A stretch of 64,000 bases of DNA from Diplolepis rosae (taxonomy: Eukaryota; Arthropoda; Insecta; Hymenoptera; Diplolepididae). Shown piece by piece: positions 12,009 through 24,588 of the stretch. The notes beneath the pieces are model-generated. The model saw only the letters and a program-made list of their open reading frames with translations. It was not told the origin of the DNA and searched no databases. The DNA is taken from NCBI GenBank assembly GCA_030998225.1, contig JAPYXD010000755.1:1736001-1800000 (forward strand), given 5' to 3'. A program made the position numbers and the translations under genes. Position 1 is the stretch's first letter; every line of letters starts with the position of its first letter.

Positions 12009-12059
12009 ATTGCAGCTCTGAAGAGGGTGCTGGAAGAGCACCGAAACGTCGGCGATAAT
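12009..12059 (+). ncRNA. Hammerhead-ribozyme-like motif, PLE type
   Basis: The core CTGAAGA (12018-12024) is followed by a perfect 6-bp stem II (GGTGCT / AGCACC with loop GGAAG), then GAAAC (12043-12047) and GTC. Stem I can form between ATTGCAGCT and GGCGATAAT with an internal loop. One extra G sits between the core and stem II compared with the canonical hammerhead. Stem III would be only about 2 bp, as reported for PLE hammerheads, which are thought to act as dimers. Activity is untested. Confidence 0.65.
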
Positions 12060-12070
12060 TTAAGTTTTAT

Positions 12071-13280
12071 TTATGTAAATGGTGGTGGGTAATAAAAACA
12101 AAAGAGGACGAAAGAAAGAAAAAGAAGGAAGGGGTTTTGGAAGGTTGCCTTCTTTTTTCTTTCCTCCTTCTTTGTTTGTTTTTCTCACGATTTATTTTCT
12201 GTTGAGGTGTGGTGCTTTTGTCCAAATTTGGTTGTGTTTTGGGGATTCGACTGTTACTTGAAATATTTTTTAATTCTAAAAAAGTTTTCTTATATCCTGC
12301 AGCAAACAGAATTTTTTTTTGTCGGACAGTATTATTAATACAAACAGTATATTATAATATGATTAATAATTAATATTTAATATACATTTTTATTATAACT
12401 ACTTATTTTTTTGTTCATAAAATATCTTACTCAAAATATCGTAAATGTATCAGAAGATAATAAGGAACGTCTGTAAACTTTGTTTAAGTAGAAATTCTGC
12501 AATTTCTTTTATTTTAAAATATTGTATAAAACTGAAGTGTTATCTACAATTATAGCTCTGTAACCACATTTCCACGGAGATTGAAATATCGTCTTGACAT
12601 TTTCGGAAATGAATCCAAATTTACTGAGACAGGTCTGTTATGTCTTGAATACTCATACTAATATTAAAAATTTTTGATAAAAATAAGTAATTTTAGCAAA
12701 TTCACTGAGTATATTACCGATAGTGTTAGACCAGTGTAGCAGAACTCAAGACACTGAGTTGGTATTAGACATATTATATTTATTTTAATACACTACTTTT
12801 TCCCCTATTTCTTCCATATGCTATTATTTATCATTTCCTAAATTTTGACCCATTTATTTTGATTTAGAAATTTATATATGGAGAAAGAAATCGATAGCCA
12901 GGGACTGAATTGGTCACGTGATCTGCATGGCCCATGGCCGTAAAGAATCTATATAACTGGATTATGTAAAACTTTTAAATAAATTATATAAACTGTTAGA
13001 CCAAAACAGGATTTGTCATAAAAGTGTTAAATAAGAAATAGTATATTTAATCATTAAATTGACTAGTTTTTATACTTTAAAAGTAACGAAAGATTCAGGT
13101 GGAATGGGAATAAAATTTTTTATTTTAGTCACACGTTATCGACTTGTGGATAGGACTGAAATTGTAAAAAAATTCATTGACGATTCTCATGGACTAGTCA
13201 TATCCAAAAATCGATGACAATTAAAGAAAGTTTGAACTGCTTATATTTTTCGTGCATGAGCGTTAACTTCCTACTAAAAT
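12071..13280. other. No gene recognised
   Basis: A purine-rich then T-rich stretch (12090-12250) is followed by A+T-rich sequence. The 60-codon ORF at 12079 is low complexity. Nothing here supports a gene or a defined repeat. Confidence 0.5.
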
Positions 13281-13284
13281 AAAC

Positions 13285-13641
13285 TGTAATTGTATTTTGT
13301 ATGTTTATAATTAGTTTCGATTAATTAATATAATAACGTGGAACATCAGGATGCTATAAATTCGACACTTTTCTGAAATTAGAGAGCTTTCATGTGTGCC
13401 CAAGACGCAGATTACTTTCATTCTTTCCTGCGTAAATAGGTAGGTACTGAAACGAGTCTGGCGACTTACAGTTAACCGAACTCTCAAGTAAAGCCTAGAG
13501 ATAGCCTAAGAGAGGCTTTTCCGGTATAGCGTTTGTAGCGGAAGAATACACGGAGAAAAATAGTTGAAGTAATTTTACTCAACTCTGTCGATTAAACTTG
13601 GGACATAAGGACATTTGAACATTTATTAAATGCTAGTCGGG
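13285..13641 (+). mobile_element. Family A element fragments (internal part, then a terminus)
   Basis: Bases 13285-13510 resemble 43740-43880, including GTGTGCCCAAGACGCAGATT and a segment rich in ACTCTCAAG-type words. At 13547 a TA is followed by CACGGAGAAAAATAGTTGAAG, the family A terminus, and the match ends abruptly near 13641. The order differs from the complete copy, so these are two fragments or a rearranged element. Confidence 0.65.
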
Positions 13642-14480
13642 TCGAGCGTAATGTGCTCGGTAGTGTCCTGACTCTGACTGATATGTTTCAAGAATTAAAT
13701 GTGACAGCTTACCTCAGGGGAGAGGTAAGATTCCCCGGGCACCTATTCCCAACGGCCAGACCAGAGGTTTCGTCTACACTTAGCACTTTTAGTTGATTTA
13801 ATTTTATTTATGATTCAACATTTCATGCACTTGACACCACAACAAACTACGAGGTTCGCACGCACCAGGACACTGACCGGTCGATAGCGGTCGATATGGG
13901 CGCTCGTCGATAAGGCAGCGCACAGTGGGCTAGAATCCCGAATTCCTGGCCAAAACCTCAAAAGTCAAAGTAGCCATTTAAGCTTAATTTTTCCAAAATC
14001 TCGTACAGATGGGGTTAGAGAGTTCCATTCAAGAAGGGCAGGTGTTTACTTGGGTTTCTCGACGAGGTGTACACAGTCAAACTCCTCTGTGTCAGGTGGA
14101 TGTGAGTCCTGCCTGCTAAAGACCACCAAGGAGAAGAGCAGGTCGTGAAAACCTAGTGCATAGATGGTAGACGATTAGCATTAGCGCCGCGTACAACTGT
14201 GCATATGTACTATGATTATATGGGCACGTGTTATTGCACATACATGCATACGTAGGTTATTTGAACGATAGTCAATGAAATAACAAATAAAGTTGTAATT
14301 GTGTTTTTTGTTTCAGACCACCAGAACAGGCTCAATAGTCGGCACCGGGATTTTCCAAGCTTCCGGTCAAGGTCATCCTGACGTCACGAGTGACCAATTT
14401 TATAATAATATTACGGATGATGTGAATCACACATTTTCTCAAAGTCACTCTATTTCTTTTTTAATTTAAGTGGAACAGGA
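13642..14480. other. G+C-richer block, unidentified
   Basis: Base composition changes sharply here. A possible 3' splice site (GTGTTTTTTGTTTCAG, ending at about 14316) precedes ACCACCAGAACAGG. No ORF of note is present. It could be retrotransposon leader or LTR sequence, but I see no paired repeat that proves it. Confidence 0.35.
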
Positions 14481-14489
14481 GATTCAAAT

Positions 14490-15620
14490 TACTTAAGGCT
14501 CTATCTGCCTTAAGGAACACATTCTCATCATGACGCTCGCGCTTCGCGCTCGATTTTCTGTATACATTTCAGTAACTTTTTAATAAATTACATGATTAAA
14601 ATAATTTATTTTCTTCCAAATCTCTCAAAAAGAAAAAACAATCGTAGACTTTATTTAAGGAAACGATTTTGCAGAACAACGCTTATTTCGTATCTCACAT
14701 ATTTTGGTGAAAAAAATCGAATTTTTTAATATTAAAAATCAAAACATAAAATATACATCCTGTCCCGAAATGTCTTAATGATAATTTGTGAACCTCATTT
14801 AGGCATACAAATTTCCATATAAACGTTTTTTTTGTATCTCACATATTTTGTCTAAAAAATGAAATTTTTGAATTTTAAACGTATTTTTTGGAATTGAAAC
14901 GAAAAATATATGTTTTATCATAAACTGCGTCAGACAAAATTTGTAGATCTTTTTGAAACGAACAACTTTGTATTCTTACGTTTTTTTTTCGTATTTCGAA
15001 TATTATTGTTAAAAAATTGAATTTTGGATTTTCAATAGTTTTTTTTTTAATTAAAAAGAAAAATATGCATCTTATGAAAAAATGTTACAATTCAAATTTG
15101 TAGGTCTTTATGTAGAAAATAATATTGTATCATAACGTTTTTTCGTATCTCGTATAATTTAACTGGAAAATGGAATTTTGATATTGACTTTTTTCGAATT
15201 TGAATATGCTGTAACATTTCTAATTTTGATTTAACCAAAAAATGTTATCAGGATAATTTGTAGAGATTTATGAGCACTATCAAAAACCAGTATTGAAATT
15301 TTTGATTTTTTCAAAAAATTATTTTCTAAAACACAAAAGTAGTGCTCAATCCCTCAATTTTCATTGGATGTGGCTGGTTAACGAACTTGTTCTTACTTTT
15401 TCGGCTCCGATAAAGTGTACCAAAGCTCAATTCAATCTGATAATTCTATCGAGAGTTATGCCGCACACGACCTACTACAAACAGACAGACAGACACTTTC
15501 GTAAAAACCATTTTTTCTGACTCAGGGGTTCTCAAAACGTAAAGATTTGATGAAAATTTCGAAAGTCATTTTTCACATAAAACCAATACCTTCTCATCCA
15601 TGATGAGAATGTAAAAAGTG
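14490..15620 (+). repeat. Family B repeat: ~155-bp diverged tandem units plus (CAGA)n
   Basis: Units beginning near CGTATCTC/CGTATTTC recur at about 14692, 14835, 14990 and 15148, a spacing of 143-158 bp, each with a GTAGATCTTT-like stretch. Downstream lies a short (CAGA)n run near 15480. The same sequence occurs inverted at 55740-57560, where a TTAA element interrupts it. The intact junction CTCGTATAATTTAACTGG at 15155 is the empty site for that insertion. Confidence 0.7.
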
Positions 15621-15627
15621 ATGGAAA

Positions 15628-16568
15628 GTGATTATTTATTGTTTTATGATCGCTTTATACTCATAACACATTTTTTATGTATTATATTTATATAACATAA
15701 TTTTTGAACTGTACGTTGATGAGAATGTGAGGAATCGCAAGGACTCCGATTTTTCTTCAATACTATTGTCTTCGAGGGATTCTTAAAATCGGAAGGTACC
15801 CGAAAGCCATGAGAAGGAAGATTTTACGAGTGATTCGCCAATTCCATATAAGTTTAAAACTTAAGAGAGAAAACATAAATGCTAGGCGAAAAAAATCGTA
15901 TTCTTTTGCATCCTTCATCTAAAACTTCATCTTTCATAACTCTTATCCTGCATGTGTTGCAAAGGAGTGCATGTTTTTCAACTTCTTTGAATTCACTGAG
16001 AAAATACTCTGGAAATGCCCTCAAACTGCTTGTATTCGAATCTGCTAATATAATTTATTCAGAGGAAAATAAATTTTACGCTGAAGGTTGATAAATCATT
16101 GATAAATTAGCATGTGTTGATTTCACTATATTTTAATCTGTATAGAGCAGTGCAAAATCACGTAATATTCACTTACGTTTTTTTTTGTGTGGATTACAAC
16201 AACGTTTTCATTTTTGTCGAATTATGTCAATTGCTCTTTAAAAATAAACTCTCTGATAAAACACTGGAAGTAACAATTTTTATCCTCACTATGAATGATG
16301 TTGTGATCCTGCAAGGGAAAAATCCAAACATAACTGAGAAAAGTATACGATTCCTCACATTCTTATCAACGCACAGTTCAAAAAAACACTCTCTATACAT
16401 TCTTAGGTAAAAAAATTGTTCGTGGATTTTCAACGAACAAACTTATTTTTATAATAATAAAAAAAATGATTTTCTTGATAATATATATATAATCATAAAA
16501 CTCTATACAGTATTCATATATTATGAGTATAAAACGATCATAAAACAATAAATGATGATACTTGGGGC
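15628..16568. repeat. Foldback repeat
   Basis: The left arm (about 15628-15745) and right arm (about 16343-16568) share inverted sequence such as TTATTGTTTTATGATCG and GATGAGAATGTGAGGAATCG. The right arm has an extra A+T-rich insertion. ORFs inside (15879-16091, 16114-16410) have no recognisable domains. Confidence 0.6.
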
Positions 16569-16569
16569 C

Positions 16570-17598
16570 ATCACTATGAATTTTTTCAGATTTTTCAAAA
16601 ATGGCATTTTTTCAAAAAACTAATTTGTTTTAAAAAAAAAATTTTTGTTATTAACTTTGGAGTAAAATTTGTTCCGAAAATATTACTACATCAGGCATCT
16701 AATGATACGTTCGCGTAATTTTTTTCAGAATTTTCCCTAGATTTAACATGTAGTTTATTTCCACACTTCTTGAGTACTTTTTCTATCAAATAGACATCTG
16801 AATTTCTAACTTTGGCTAATTCCTGTTCATAAAAGCAACCAAACATAGTGTCACGTATCCATGACAGTTATATTATATATTATAATCATATAAAACTATT
16901 ATGCTATTATATCATATAACACGTTTTATTGTTGCTATAAATATTGTTGCTAGATACATGTAATTGTTTTTATAAATAATTTCACTATTACTATTAACTA
17001 AAATATCAATAAACAATTGATTTTATTGATAAAATACTAATTAAAACAAATATTGCCTTTTATTATTATTAACTATTATTATTACTATTGTTAATAATAA
17101 CAATTAACGAAATGCAACAAATGTTATATAGCAACAATATTACTTCAACCTTTATATTTAAAATTATTATTAATCACTATTTTTATTAATATTTAATATT
17201 GTTATTTACATTAATTGTCAAAATGCAACAAATATTAAATAATAACAATGTTACTCCAATTTCTTGATTTGCAATAATTATCAATCACTTTCATTATAAT
17301 TATTTCATATTGTTATTAAAATTTGCAACAAATATTATAATAATGTTACTTCAAATTTTATAATAATAATGTTTATAATAATTATCATTATTGTTAGTAT
17401 TCATATTTGATGTTAATCAACAATCAGCAATTAATTATAAAATACGTTCTTTTAATAACTATTACTATTATGTTATTTTATAAACAGAAGCAATGTTTAA
17501 ATATAAAGATTAATAGAATTATAAACAAATCATAATCACCATTTATGTACAACAATTGTATTATAGTTACTCTATTACTTATCAATGTATACAAATAA
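16570..17598. repeat. A+T-rich low-complexity region
   Basis: Long runs of TTA/ATA/AAT-type triplets with hardly any G or C extend from about 16860 to 17590. They look like decayed microsatellite or simple sequence. I see no gene here. Confidence 0.6.
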
Positions 17599-18450
17599 TG
17601 TCATTGACCCTTGCGACTAAATCTACCTAAAAACCTGATGGTACGGGTTTACACAGACCTTGAGAAGACGTGAGTACACCCACACCACGAAAGAATGACC
17701 CACACGGACTTGGAAAATCGGTGTGAGTCCCTAAACTCACCAACGCAGCACACCAGCAAACTGGCCCATAGTCTCAACTCACCACACTGACACCTAAGAT
17801 TCTAATAGACTTCGAAAAAGCTATTGAAACCATGGAACTCAAATTCCCATACTTTCTACCTACGAGTTGAAACTACAGACCACAATATAAACCAGGCTTC
17901 AAGGCCTAAACACCAGTCTAAGCGCGTCGGAGTCTGAGTCTAAGCGAGTCTAAGGGAGCCTAAGGGAGCGTACAATCAAGCAGCATCGTTAGAACCGTTT
18001 TTCGTCGCCGTACCGCAATAAATCTAGTGGCCGTAATTTCCACGTGTTCGGGAAAACCAATATAATAACAACGGAGTGAATTTCAATAAAACTGGATTTA
18101 GTGTCATTATAATCGAGGCATCAAAATAAGGACACCTGTTAAACAAAGGATTGACCTGCCACTGTTGTTTAACAAGGATAATTAGGGGAGGTACCCGATT
18201 AGCAGAGGATACACAGAAGTTAAGGGATTATCGCTTTCAAGAGGCCACCTCATCAAAAACAACCGGTAAGTCAAATAACTTGTTTTTATTAAAGTTCTCT
18301 TTTCTTTTGAGCCCTTTAGACTCACGGTGTGTTTTTCTTTAGGGTTGGACCAATCAGCCTCGACCAACCAAAGGAAAACAGCCTGCAACCAACAACTAAA
18401 AAGTCGCTTGGGTTAAAATAAAATTTGTATTTTTATAATAAATTATTATT
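17599..18450 (+). other. LTR-like, promoter/intron-like block
   Basis: The composition shifts to G+C-richer sequence. In plus orientation there is a TATA-like AATATAAACC at about 17882, CAATAAA at about 18016, a candidate 79-bp intron (GTAAGT at 18265 to TTTCTTTAG ending near 18343), then AATAAA near 18417. This could be an LTR plus leader of a retrotransposon starting TGTCATTGACCC. No second LTR, primer site or target duplication was found, so it is tentative. Confidence 0.35.
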
Positions 18451-19765
18451 AACAATAATTGTAATTTGATTCATTTGGCTTGTCCTCTACCCGGTTAATT
18501 GTTAATTTTAACAATAAACAGAGGAACATAGTTAGGGTAATTGGCTCTAGACTTTAGGTAGGAAATATTTATATTAATTTAAAACTTAGGACGTCACAAT
18601 AGGTTTATTTTGATAATCTTTCCTATTTCAAAAACATGTTTGAACTTGCTTATTCTCACTTTATCGACAATTAAAAATTTTTGCTTATTTTTCTCAAAGT
18701 TCTAATTAAAAACTTTTTATATACATTAAATAAAATTCATTTTTTTTAGTGACATCTTTTGGCTTCATTCTAATCGCTCAATGCTTTGTATCAGTATAAG
18801 AAAAAATAAGATCTGATAAAATACTTAACCATTTATAATTTCCTTATAAACTAAATTGCATCAACATTTTATTTTTCAGAGTTCGACTGAATCGTTCACA
18901 AATTGATACTTTCAAATTAATAAATGTAAAATTAAAATTTTTATGTGACTCCGACGCATTTACACGTTTTTAGGCGACAGTTCAGAGTAGCGTAATGTGT
19001 ATTACGATACAGAGGAGCATAATGTAAAAATTGAACTGAGCATACACCTATTACGACCCTAGCGGACCCGGTTAAGAGAACGGTCAGAGAATTCTCTGAC
19101 TCTTCTCTGACCTCGCATTATTATGGCTAAGAACGATAAAAAAAACATTTAAAACATTGCAATTATGATTCCGTGACAATAGCCAATCCTGACGGTGGAG
19201 ACGTTCTGCAAATGGGAACCACTGCACTGCCTTAAATGACAGGTACATGATGTTTCCTAGTTTTTATCGCTGAAAAATAAAATTATTGTATTTATTACTA
19301 CACCTTCTATTCCAAATTTCGCCATAGAATCATAATTGCAATGTTTTAAATGTCCACGCATGAAAATTATTGTAAATGCTAGACATGAGGTAATTTTTAC
19401 ACGATCAAGAAATGATGTGAATGCAGTTATATAAACAGGTGATAAATAATTTAAAATCACAATTTAGAAAATTGAATGGCTACTGCCTAATGTGAGATTG
19501 TCAGATGCATAAAAATTCAAATTATTGAAGTACATTGAAAAGGATCCACTTATTCCTATTAGTTTTCTTACTTAGGAATTGTTTGAATATCCTCTGTTAC
19601 CAATTACATCGAATCATATTTGGGCTAGCCATAGCTAGCCATTTTGATCATTGTAATTGACTGTTGAAAGCAAAATGAATCTTTGAAGACTGGATCAGTA
19701 AATATTCGTTTTGAGTTCAAAGCTAAAGAAAATTTTCCCGTTCAAACTGCTGCTCATTGTTTAAT
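18451..19765. other. No gene recognised
   Basis: Mostly A+T-rich sequence. A short inverted repeat (GGTCAGAGAATTCTCTGAC region) lies near 19080. Nothing else is supported. Confidence 0.5.
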
Positions 19766-19766
19766 C

Positions 19767-20756
19767 TTAAATGATGAAATCGCAATCAAAACAAAAATAG
19801 AATACAGGAAAAACTCGTTCTATGTGATTTGATCTTGACCATTCAAGAAGTTTTCTAATTCTTTCCATCAATTCTTTACTTGTTAAATATCTGTCAAACT
19901 TTTCTTGAAACTCTATATCTGTGGACCAAATGTCTAACTCACTTCTTTCAAATTTTTTATATTCATAGGTGGGGTTGTCTTGAGGTATTTGAATATTTTG
20001 AATCCTAATACAAAATATGGAATCTGGTAAGTATTCTCTGTTTATCAGAATAGCATTCTTCTTGGTAGTTTTTATTGGTAAGTTCACCATCCTGACACAG
20101 TTCGGTGAAATGATTATCTGATTAACCATGAGATCAAAGCGTTGGCTGTTGAGGTTGAATGCAAGTCCCATCCCTGTAGAAATAGTAGATTCCCATGGGG
20201 CGCCATTGAGCTATGCTGTTTTGAAAAAATTTCATGGGTCAACACGGTAAAAATTTTAGTGCTATTTTTCCGCTATTATAAAATCTAATACAAATACTGG
20301 TTGCGAACATCAAACTCGAACTCTTTTAATATTTTTTATAAAATCGTGTGTTCCCATATCGTCCGTTCTGTTCAGAACCTCGATAGTTCTTAACAGGTCT
20401 TTAGCTGGGATGAGTGTTGCTGCTTCATTCCTGTTTGCAGTGGTTGTGTGATAACGCATATGTGGGTTACTATTTAGTTACTATTTAGTGAGTATGTCAT
20501 TATCTTCATTTGAAGCACTTGGAATGCAAGCTGCTTTTTTCGATATTTCGTCATCCTCGATTACTAGGGCACCGCCTTGTCTGGCCAAGGTACGAATTTC
20601 GTCAGCATGCTTTGTATTTTTTTCACGCAGGATTCTTGTATTTTCTATTAGCTTCCTCTGTCCTAGTTCCAGAATATTCAATTTTGATAATATAAATTAC
20701 ATGGGATCCTTGATTTCCTCATTTGATTGAAGTTGTGGTGACTGACTTAAAGACAT
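19767..20756 (-). pseudogene. Ty3/gypsy gag and protease-linker remnants
   Basis: Reading leftward from an ATG at 20756, a gag-like coiled-coil N-terminus runs to about 20481 with one in-frame stop (just upstream of 20681). It is followed by a scrap resembling the gypsy gag core (IPAKDLLRTIEVLN, DDMGTHDFIKNIKR). Then, from 20171, comes a 134-aa frame like the stretch after gypsy protease (VNLPIKTTKKNAILI and a charged C-terminal helix). RT, RNase H and integrase are gone. The adjacent LTR and primer site at 21.5-22.0 kb lie upstream on the same strand, as expected for the 5' end of one element. Confidence 0.6.
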
Positions 20757-21524
20757 GATTGGAGCAGTGTTGAGAATATTATTTATGCTGAAATTTATAA
20801 CTTCCGAACTTTCGTCGTCACTGGATAAAAGGATTTCTAGGAAATGGTTTCTATATATGTAAAATGCCTATGTACTTATCTAATAATGTGTTCGTTTGAC
20901 AAGTGTGGTCGTGTCGCGATACGCATTACAATAAATGTGTATTTTTTCTTTATTAAACTCCTCACTTGCTCAAGCTGCTTCAAGCTTACAGCAAGGTTAA
21001 TCAGAGTAATTGTTACGGTTTATTGAGGAAGACAGGGGCTATAGAGCAATATAGCGTATCTACCGTCCAAAGCCCACTTCCCGATAATACTCTCAGTTTT
21101 ACTTATCTGGTTGCCGTAGCCGATCACCGATCAACGGATGAAAAAAAAACTTATAATTGAGAAATATTGTATTGGAAGAATATTTCGAAACTAACCTAAG
21201 AGTAATTATGCTTACTTTTGAAACTGAAGACCTCTGGAGAAACGATGTACGATTCAAAAAGCCGACACTCCTTTTATCGATGGTTGTGGTTCGTCTCAAA
21301 TATAACGGCCTTGGATAGGCTGACGTGCCAGTTCCTCGGTTGCTACGTAGTTCTTCTATGTCCAGGGTATTCTTCTCAGGTTCTAAGCCTTACTGCCTAC
21401 ATCGGCATGCTTTTGAAGGACTTATTATCTCGATCGACAAGCCTCTTTTTCTTTTCTTTTAATTTACTGTTGACAGGTTCGACAACGAAGATAACCCAGT
21501 TTGATCTCCTCTCGTAAGACTTGA
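20757..21524 (-). other. Leader region of the gypsy relic
   Basis: This lies between the primer site and the gag ATG on the minus strand. No confident coding sequence is present; plus-strand ORFs here (20488-20730, 21218-21517) are antisense or leader frames without domains. Confidence 0.4.
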
Positions 21525-21534
21525 TCGTTTGAGT

Positions 21535-21555
21535 TATCCTGGCAGGATCACCAAT
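21535..21555 (-). promoter_or_regulatory. Putative tRNA primer-binding site of the gypsy relic
   Basis: On the minus strand, just inside the LTR end CCGTGACA, the sequence reads TGGTGATCCTGCCAGGA. This is complementary to a tRNA 3' end finishing in ACCA, as expected for a reverse-transcription primer site. Confidence 0.6.
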
Positions 21556-21558
21556 TTA

Positions 21559-22042
21559 TGTCACGGGTATGAATAATAAGAGTAGTCTTATTATGTTAAG
21601 CAAATAAACTGTAGTTTATTTACTGTATACTTTATTAACCGTAGAGCAGTCCTACAATCGTTTAGCACATTAGCCGTAGCATAATGTGCGACATTCAGGA
21701 TAAAAAAGCTGACTTTTAGGTCAGAACACTTGCTTAAGTACTATTTCTTATCTATATTCTGGGGAATCCTAAAGTGGGGCAGTAGATGCGTTACAGAATG
21801 TTGAAAGAGTTCGATTTGTCTTTATCTTCTTTTTCGTTAACTTATAAAATAGATGGTTTGACCCAAGGGTATTGAGATAAATATAGGCATTGATTCTGTA
21901 AGAGAGCCTTCTTTGGAGTGCATTAACTATAATCTTCGACTCGTTAGATCTTATAGTACTATTGATAATTTGAAAATTATAAATCGTGTTGTATCTAATA
22001 CGACGATATTTATACCGTAACTAATATTTATTTCTGATCACA
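21559..22042 (-). repeat. Long terminal repeat of the gypsy relic (~484 bp)
   Basis: On the minus strand it starts TGTGATCAG and ends CCGTGACA, so it has TG...CA ends. It contains a TATA-like GTATAAATATCG near the 5' end and AATAAA near the 3' end, and is followed by the primer site. The matching 3' LTR was not found in the window. The right boundary is inferred from the TGT end. Confidence 0.55.
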
Positions 22043-22172
22043 GTTGGCACTGCACCTAATATGGCTACACGGGAAAAAATCGTTGAAGTAATTTTACTCA
22101 ACTTCTGATCAAATTTGGGACATATGGACAAGCTGGAAGTTATTTAGTATCACTGTAATTATTTGTGATATA

Positions 22173-22961
22173 CGAGGTCTGTCCGGAAAGTATCGGGCCT
22201 ACCTTTATATCTCTGCGCCATAGTGTTCGAGCGACCTCTGCGGGGCATGAACGTCAACAGTAAAGCCTCACGAACCTATCGGTTGCTTGCTGACATCTGC
22301 CGGAAGTATAGTTCATGCGCAGCGTGTCTTTGTTTACAAAGCTATTTTTGAGTTCGGCGGATTTTGTGATTGCTAAAAATGACAGAAAAACAAGATCAAC
22401 GAATTTGCATCAAATTTTGTTTTCAACTCGGAAAAACGAGTTCGGAAACTATTCAGATGATGCAGAAGGCCTTTGGGAATGAGTGTACGAGCAAAACACA
22501 ATTAAAATAGTGGTATAATACTTTCAAAGGAGGCCGCACTTGTGTTGATAGTGATTCTCGTTCTGGCCGGCCTTCGACGACAAGAACATTGGATAATATT
22601 GAGCGGGTGCGACTTGCGATTAAAGGTGATCGTCGTTTAACTGTTCGTGAACTAGAAAATGATCTTGGAATACCGAAAACTACTGTTTGGGAAATTTTGA
22701 ACAAGATTTTAGGAATGACTCGCGTGTGTGCGGTGACTGGCTTCTTCACAACGATAACGCACCAGCGCATTCATCGAATCTTATGCAGCAGTTTCTGAGT
22801 AAACACAGTATCACTTTGCTTTGACTTTGTTTCGAGAAGTGGAAACATCGCTGGAACCGTGTTATTCAATCAAGTGGGGATTACTTTGAAGGATGCCACC
22901 CGCCCGATGATGAAAAATAACGCCAGCGCGGAGATATAAAGGTAGTTCCGGACAGAACTCG
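22173..22961 (+). mobile_element. Mariner-like element, internally deleted (789 bp)
   Basis: The terminal repeats CGAGGTCTGTCCGGAA and its inverted partner ending TTCCGGACAGAACTCG are flanked by TA at 22171-22172 and 22962-22963. Intact mariners are about 1.3 kb, so roughly 0.5 kb is missing. Joining the flanks across one TA restores continuity with family A, confirming the borders. Confidence 0.88.
22379..22824 (+). pseudogene. Mariner transposase, deleted and frameshifted
   Basis: From ATG 22379 the frame encodes the helix-turn-helix N-terminus (QDQRICIKFCFQLGK, then the second HTH with LTVRELENDLGIPKTTVW). An in-frame TAG lies at 22508-22510. After about 22735 the frame shifts into HNDNAPAHSS, the region of the second catalytic Asp, and stops at 22822. 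The segment with the first catalytic Asp was lost at the deletion joint. It is non-functional. Confidence 0.82.
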
Positions 22962-23033
22962 TATTAATTCTTGAATGAATAAAAGTTGAGTAAAATTCAG
23001 AAGTGTAGGGTGAAGTATGAAAGCGTGCATTAA

Positions 23034-23934
23034 TGGGAGGTTCTCCTCTTTTTTTTTCAAAAAATCGATTTTTTTTTTATCAAATGAAAGGTATAAAGGC
23101 CTAGAATATTTGTGCAAAAGGATTTTTCGATCCGCAGCATATTTATCTTATAAAAGCGTCTTTGATGCGCCGAACATGCGCGCGCGGAGGAACGCTCAGG
23201 TGCCATTCTACTGCGCGGCCACGGATGTCCACAAATGACTGTATATGTAAAGAGCACCCTTGAAAATATAACAAAAGGTGGGACGAATTTTTCGCTTGCC
23301 AATTGCAAGGTTTTTCTTGAGTACTCGAGTATCCAGTGATGATGGTTCTCTTGGAACGTTTATGTGAGACTTACAACTTTAAACGCGTTTATCTCGAAAT
23401 CCTTTTTGTTTATCCTAACGTCAAGCATAGCTCATGATCTACTGATCCGATTTACTTCATCTAAAATGTTCCTGAAGAGTATGATTTTTTGTATGACTTA
23501 TACCTAAAATAAAGATAAGCAATTGTTAAATAATAGTCGTTTGATAAGAAAAAACTTTAATAAAAAGAGGGTAAAATCGAACTTTTTCTTTGATTATGCA
23601 TGAATTGGATAATTTTTAATGAAAATTCGTTAGAAATAGGTATAAGTCGTAGGGAATTTTATAAACTTGACTATAAAAAACAAATTTTTGATTTCAGTTC
23701 ACTACAAGTGGCTACAACCTTGACGTTATCGAACAACGTCTCGCTTTCAAAGGATGACAAGACCCGCCATTTTGGGGCAACCATATTAGATTTTGTCATA
23801 AAGAATTTTTTTTTGTATTTTAAAAAGATGGCTTAATAAACCATCATAACCGTTTGTTCGTATGTCTTTTCATTATCCGACAGTAAATTATCAAATTCCG
23901 CTTCATTTTCAGCTAAAAAGAGGAGAACCTCCCC
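23034..23934. mobile_element. TTAA-flanked non-autonomous element (901 bp)
   Basis: The inverted ends share GGGAGGTTCTCCTCTTTTT and are bordered by TTAA at 23030-23033 and 23935-23938. The target site suggests a piggyBac-like mobiliser. Short ORFs inside (23017-23238, 23600-23836) have no domains. The left end runs into a poly-T/poly-A tract. Confidence 0.8.
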
Positions 23935-24265
23935 TTAAAGCTTTCTAAAAATATATATTATTACTCGTAGTATAAATATAAAAAACCAATATTTTATTCA
24001 ATCACAAAAATAATAGAAGTTTCCGTTTATTCTACTCTACGCTTCGATTGACAGTTGAGTAAACCATGAGTCGCAAGACTCGTTCCACCAGCTACATCTA
24101 TTCACGCAGAAATGAATGAAAGTAATCTGCGCCTTGGCCACACATAAACATTTTTTAATTTCAAAAACGTATTGAATTTTCAGCACAATGATGTTCCACG
24201 TTATTACATTTAATAATCAAAACCAATTAAAAACATTCAAAATACAATTAAAGTTTATTCTAGTA

Positions 24266-24588
24266 CTCTCTAAATCCAAAATAGTGGAATAGCCACTGTT
24301 TTATCTAGTGCCTAATGAACCACTTACTTAATAGTGGATTCCACCTATAAAAAAGTGATTTTAAAAATGCATCGTACTGCGGTCGCGTTTGATCGTGTTT
24401 TGTCTGTTCGTCACGAAACATTCGTACATGCTCCGCAGTGTTAACCACTATTTGTTCTAGTGATTATGGTGATTAACTACTAGTCCAGAGTGGCGTACAT
24501 CACATTGTGTCAAATAGTGGATAACCACTACAAAAAAGTGGTTTCCCACTAGAAAGAAATGGTTTTCCACTATTTTGAATTCAAAGAA
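24266..24588. mobile_element. MITE filled with AGTGG/CCACT words
   Basis: The ends are inverted, near CTCTNTRAATYCAAAATAGTGG, and TA lies outside each (24264-24265, 24589-24590). Between them, words of the type AGTGGNNACCACT recur about ten times in both orientations. The element is inserted in the family A copy. Confidence 0.65.

Noticed and set aside
14490..17590. CRISPR-like regular repeats
   Set aside because: The spacing is 143-158 bp with diverged units and no short constant repeat; eukaryotic tandem repeat instead.
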